A DNA stretch of 64,000 nt, from contig NC_084897.1 in assembly GCF_958979055.1 (NCBI RefSeq), positions 22,193,628-22,257,627 of the forward strand, read 5' to 3'. Each line of letters begins with the position of its first letter. Position 1 is the stretch's first letter. Below are positions 59,201 through 64,000 of this stretch, piece after piece. The notes beneath the pieces were generated by a model. The model did not search any database. It was not told the origin of the DNA and saw nothing but the letters and a program-made list of their open reading frames with translations. Made by a program: the position numbers and the translations under genes. Origin of the DNA: Alnus glutinosa (Eukaryota; Streptophyta; Magnoliopsida; Fagales; Betulaceae).

Positions 59201-62200
59201 ACGTCTAAAGAACGTTGGGGATATACGACTTTCAAAGAGCGTAATATCTTTGTTGGAACAAAAATCTGAAACGCCTGCATAATGAAGGAGTTTGATTGGC
59301 AACTGCAAAGCATAGAATGACACATGCCAGTAGCAGAGGCAGGAAGACTAGATCAAATTATCACCAAATGGAAATGAATCAATATTAAGATCATATGCAG
59401 CAGTGCAGAAGAAAGTCTACGCATTAAATTATAATCTGAAGAAGATAACAAACCTGTAAGCATTGCTAGTATAATACTCTGTAGTGTATCCAATAACAAG
59501 TCCTGCCCACAAGCCAATTGAAACACAGAAGAAAAGATGCCTGCAGTCACAAATAATTTAATAAATGAGACAAAATCTCTCGAGGAATACACCAATTATG
59601 CCTAAGGACAGAATAAGGGGCACTGCTGGGAGGAGGCATACCAGTTTTTTACGGCCTTGGCGGTCCCAAAATTATATAGAGTAAATTCTGATGGCAAAGC
59701 AAAGAAGCTGACCGTGGCAATACCAGCAGTCATCAGGACAGTTGAGATAAGAAGTTGTCTCTTCAAGGATGGCTCAATCTCACTCACATGCTTAATCTCA
59801 GACAGATCAGTTGCAAAAATCGTTGTTATTAAGCAAACCACAATCCCCATTGAACTTATAATCAGAGGATAGGACATGGCTGTGTAGTCATGACCGATAC
59901 CAAAGGATGATATTGATGCAACAAAGAGTGCTGCACAGGATGATTCAGCATAAGATCCAAACAGGTCAGAACCCATCCCAGCAATGTCTCCTACATTGTC
60001 ACCCACATTGTCCGCAATAACCTAAAAGAAAGTTACATAAAATTTATTCAAACTGACCAATAATGACTGTTCTAAGTATGATCAACAGGTAAGGAATCTG
60101 GAAACTATATGCCTCTGGAATTTGGGAAGTTATTGCTAAATAAGTAAAGATACAAGAATTGATATGTGGAAAAAAAAATAAACATCTTAGGGACCAGGAA
60201 AAAAGCATATGTGTTGACACTTCACTCATCCTGAGATTCTGATAATTCTATCTGCATTTTGAATAAGTTGGGAAACAAAAACTATGCATGTTAAGATCAT
60301 GTAATGCACATCAATAAAGGAAGACATTTAAAGAAATAATCATTCAAACAAAGAGAACAGAAGAATAGAAATTTACAGCTGGGTTACGTGGATCATCTTC
60401 AGGAATATTCCTCTCAACTTTTCCGACAAGGTCAGCGCCAACATCAGCTGCCTTTGTATATATACCCCCCCCAACTCTTCCAAAAAGTGCCATTGAAGAA
60501 CCTCCAAGTCCATAACCAGTGATAGATTCATAAAGTCCTTCCCAGTCATCCCCATAGTACAGCTTAAATAAATTGATGGAGACCCACAGCACCAAAAGGC
60601 CGTTGGCAGCAAGAAGGAAACCCATCACAGCACCAGAGCGAAAAGCTGTAATGAATGCCTTTCCAACACCCTTCCTTGCTTCCAGAGTTGTTCTAGCATT
60701 GGCATAGGTAGCAATCTTCATCCCAAAAAAACCAGAAAGAACTGACGTAAGAGCCCCAAGCAAGAATGCGACAGTGCTAAAGAAGGCATTAGCCAAGGCT
60801 GGTTTACAAATATTCCCTGTGTTGTAAGTGCAAGGTTCACTTTTGGTGCTGAATCCCTTAACTGAACCAAGGAAGAGGAAAATGATGACACCAAATGCTC
60901 CCGTGAAGATACCAAGATACCTATACTCCGTGAACAGAAACGAGGTCGCCCCTGAGAACATGAGACAGATCCAAGTAAGATCAAATTATACAAGGATATG
61001 GTGACATTATCCATGTCCAACAAAATGGCAGACCAATTTTTTCATACTCTTACGATAACTTGAAATTCAAGATTGCTACTGCATTCTATATGTGTCAATT
61101 ATATCATGTCGCTCAAGTGCATCAACATAAGAAGGGTCCAAACTCCAGAGTACAGCATGATGTTTGAGAGAAAAATACAGTAGCGAATCAACATATCACA
61201 TATCATAAAATTACAGATATTTCATGAGTGCCTTTCTCCTTTTATGTTTACTCACACATGCCTCTTGCTTGCATCTAGCTATGTACATGCTTTTCACATG
61301 CAAGTAGTTGCGTTTTCGTGCCTATCCAAGACTATTTTGTCGTATGAAACTTGAGTTTTAGAGAGAGAGAGAGAGAACCCCAAAAAGTTTTGAAACTTAG
61401 GAGAAAACAAATACATTGTATCATTATCATCTTTTTTGTGATCATGAACATCAAAAAGAAGACAAATTAGAAAATTTCCTCTCGAAAGAAATGTGTACGG
61501 TTTTTATAAATTTTATTGGACCATCTCAGATATATATAATCCAAATGACAGTATGGCAACGGCCTTTTAAAAAACTAGTCATTCTTGGCATTTGCATCAC
61601 GGGGGAAGACAAAAAAGGTTTATCAGCGCATAGTGTTGGAATAGAATTTTCAAAACCATAAAAGCTACGAGAATAATCTGATGGATAACACATAAGAATT
61701 TTACAGACATTTGATAATAGGAGCAACAGTGAAACGAATATCATCACCCAGCCATAGGCTCTTGCTTCTAGGTGTTAAAGTTATACTTAGAAAGCCTACA
61801 TGTTAATAACATCAAATGATGGACAACCAGAAAAAAACAAAAACAACAACAACCCATCAAATGATGGATTCAACCCTGTTCAACAGTGACAAATGAATCT
61901 GCATGATTACCATCATGAAAATAGAAAATCACTAAATTTTGAACTTATTTTAAACCCTTATATTTAAACACACTTTGATTGATTGTTTGATTCATCCAAA
62001 AAAGAAAAGAAAAGAAAATTTTAAAAAGCTGCCACAAACAACATATCATAATTCTAGTATTTGCTTTGATAGACATAGCTCGATGACTAAAGATCTGCTT
62101 AAATTCTAGTTCCAAATTTTCCTTTAATTGCTTGTTGTGAGTTGTGAGGCTTGTATGCACTTTCAAATGAATTCGCTTAGCCTCAATGATCAGTTCAACA

Positions 62201-62897
62201 AAGGTGACATATATAGGTGATAAAAGAGATGAAAAGATAAAAAAAGAAGTCCAGAATTTTAAAACTTAATATGTCAATCACAAAAAATTCCAAATAAGTG
62301 GACAGTAAAAAGCTCCTGAGTTCAGCTAAACATTCCCAATGTATAAACAGACAAGAAGAGATAGAATAAACAACTTAAAATAGAAATTCACATATACCAA
62401 CACTATAAAACCTTTCTCCTTTTTTTTCTTCCCCTCTTACATAACGAAACTCATCATCTTCAATAAAATAACATAATCACACAAAAAAAAATAAACACAA
62501 GGATATCTTTGTCCCATAATACAGCGCCAAAAAAATATTACAAGCAAAAAGACAACCAGAGATCTCAATCATCAAGAGCTCAACCAGAACATAACACAAA
62601 ACCCAATAAGGAGTCAGCAAAAAAAAAAAATAGAAAGATACAATGAGAGAGAGAGAGCTCACCAACAGATATTGCATTCTGAATTTCAGCAACCTTGATG
62701 GAAACCTCAAAGTTGTCAACACCCTCCTCAAACTCTCCTGCATCAATCAAACTATCTTTATACCCATCATAATCACTAGCTTCACCAGAAACCCTGACCT
62801 TGGAGACCAAGTACCACTGAACCAAAGCAAACCCAAGCCCAATCAAGGCAGCCACAGGTATCAGAACCTGTGTAAGACCCTCAGTCAGCAAAGCCAT
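56293..62897 (-). CDS. AVP1: Vacuolar H+-translocating inorganic pyrophosphatase, type I
   Basis: A membrane proton pump that hydrolyses PPi and acidifies the vacuole. Eight exons: 62663-62897, 60377-60951, 59642-60021, 59454-59540, 58501-58831, 57212-57622, 56768-56827 and 56293-56499, giving 761 aa, close to the usual 764-770. Multiple hydrophobic helices run throughout. The catalytic loop [19 protein letters not shown] (from residue 248) and the [17 protein letters not shown] block bind Mg-PPi. The C-terminal [17 protein letters not shown] (717-733) completes the active site. GNTTAAIGK (528-536), with Ala rather than Lys after GNTT, marks the K+-dependent class. The start at [10 protein letters not shown] is chosen because it opens the first helix; an in-frame ATG 96 bp upstream adds an unlike leader. 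Intron 1 is 1.7 kb. The symbol denotes family; exact paralogue is not established. Confidence 0.97.
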
Positions 62898-64000
62898 AAC
62901 AAAAAACAAATTGCCCAAATGACTTCCTGAGTTGTCTTGGCAAATATAGCAAAAACCAGTACTGGGTTTTGAAGTACAGCCTCTGAGCTCCAACCTATAA
63001 ATCCAGAAAGTGCATTATCCTCAAGTTATCCTAGTGGCCATGCATGGCCTTTGGCATGTATGGACGAATATGGCTTTGAATGACTGTTGGGACTCAGGAA
63101 GATTTTTCCTTACCTCTGGATTTAGTAAACTGGTTGTTTTGATTAACAGGTAGGAGTTATGTCGATGCAATCTTTATCCAAAGGGACTATTATTTCACAT
63201 TGATGGATGTAGTTGGACAAGTCAGCATTAGAGAGATGGGACAAAGACAAAACCAATAATTTCTTCTCAATTAAGGCTTCACATGTTATAGGAAATTTGA
63301 ATAATTCTTACTGCAGATATTTTTCTATTATTACTTATATAAATAAACTTTCATTAACCCCAAGTTAGAGGAGTAATTCTAAACGTCATACCCATGTTCC
63401 TCTTGTGTCCCTTTAAAAATAATGTGGCTTTTAAAATTACCATGTGATCAAAATTCAATTTTGATCAATCACAAGCTCGATGGTGATTTTAAAAGCCACC
63501 TCATTTTTAGAGGGACACAAGAGGGACATGGGTATGACATGTAGCATTACTCAAGTTACAGCATAAACTTCTCAGTGTTGGCAAAACGGGTTATCATATT
63601 TGGGTTGGCCCATCAACTTGTTTAGGCTAATTCAAATCCGACACAATTAGCTAAACGGGTTGACGGATCGATCCGTTTAGCTGATCGTGTCATAAATAGG
63701 TTGACTCGTCAACATGTTTATAAACGTGTTAATAAATGGGTTAACCCATTAACTCGTTTAGCCTAAACCATAACCCTATAATTTCATGTCGTCTTCGTGT
63801 CAAACTCGAGGGTCATGTTAAAAATTATCAACATTATTGTCTTTATGTGTTTTGAAAGTTGTGTTATGATCCTTATGTAGAGAAACATGGAGTTTAGGTC
63901 AAATTCAACTATTTCTAAAACATCGGCGATCGAGCACTACGGTTTCAAAAATAAAAATTACACTGAACTACCTCAATCGACTGGCTCTTTCGAATTTTTG
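62898..64000. other. Upstream region of the V-PPase gene to the window edge
   Basis: The first part is the V-PPase 5' UTR and promoter on the minus strand. It then holds a Mutator-like MITE (63371-63552) and a GGGTT/AACCC-rich repeat (about 63580-63830) related to the one at 40960-41835. No gene was seen. Confidence 0.5.
63371..63552. mobile_element. Mutator-like MITE with near-perfect 9-bp target duplication
   Basis: 182 bp. The left arm GAGTAATTCTAAACGTCATA pairs with the right arm, whose reverse complement reads GAGTAATGCTACATGTCATA. Both continue CCCATGT-CCTCTTGTGTCCCT. The flanks AAGTTAGAG (63362-63370) and AAGTTACAG (63553-63561) match at 8 of 9 bases. Its long, little-diverged arms point to a comparatively young insertion. 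Confidence 0.88.

Noticed and set aside
62898-62993. Upstream in-frame start for V-PPase
   Set aside because: The extension is Cys-containing and unlike known V-PPases, which start close to the first helix (MALLTEGL...).
1-64000. CRISPR array, operon, bacterial transfer or organellar insert
   Set aside because: No regularly spaced repeats, no Shine-Dalgarno-led intronless gene runs and no plastid or mitochondrial gene sequence were recognised. The intron-bearing genes and nuclear tRNAs point to ordinary plant nuclear DNA.

Overview
The window is nuclear DNA of a flowering plant, most likely a eudicot. The evidence is GT-AG introns in nearly every gene, A/T-rich spacers, plant-only gene families (PLS-class PPR protein, K+-dependent vacuolar H+-pyrophosphatase, CKI1 histidine kinase, plant-type SAR1, calreticulin and PDI) and a dense scatter of small inverted-repeat transposons. 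The species cannot be fixed from the sequence. The long spacers and frequent MITEs would suit a woody perennial, but that is a guess. No CRISPR array, operon or bacterial/organellar block was seen.

Layout. 1-352 (+) is the 3' end of a DUF1645-type gene. A 5.5 kb repeat-rich spacer follows. 5860-10967 (-) is an 11-exon PDI (PDIL2-1/UNE5 type). tRNA-Pro(CGG) lies at 13224-13295 (-). 13526-18771 (+) is the 10-exon spliceosomal zinc-finger gene SNU23/ZMAT2. 19961-21415 (+) is an intronless PPR gene. 22101-23059 (-) is a small secreted cysteine-containing protein gene with a tandemly duplicated exon. tRNA-Ala(AGC) lies at 23656-23728 (-). 26199-28575 (-) is SAR1. 30055-30721 (+) is ribosomal protein L29. 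34090-35867 (+) is a universal stress protein. 39122-45913 (+) is a CKI1-like hybrid histidine kinase whose reading frame is interrupted three times. 48660-49150 (-) is a LINE remnant. 50055-53751 (-) is a 14-segment calreticulin gene. 56293-62897 (-) is an 8-exon vacuolar H+-pyrophosphatase.

How the genes relate. PDI and calreticulin act in ER protein folding, and SAR1 builds COPII vesicles that leave the ER, so three early-secretory genes lie within 48 kb. From memory of Arabidopsis gene order, SAR1, the PPR gene and calreticulin have counterparts close together at At1g09180-At1g09210. The DUF1645, PDI, USP and CKI1 genes resemble the At2g47/At3g62 paired segments. The window may therefore preserve, or interleave, two ancestral neighbourhoods; this needs a synteny comparison. 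Nothing indicates a co-regulated cluster beyond shared function.

The spacers and introns hold many non-autonomous DNA transposons: Mutator-like elements with 9-bp target duplications, hAT-like and Stowaway-like MITEs, and a CACTA-like element with subterminal repeats. There is also a tRNA-derived SINE with a 13-bp target duplication. The most unusual observations are the duplicated exon in the secreted-protein gene, the calreticulin HDEL signal split by the last intron, a head-to-head MITE pair, and the decaying CKI1 copy whose introns are loaded with insertions.
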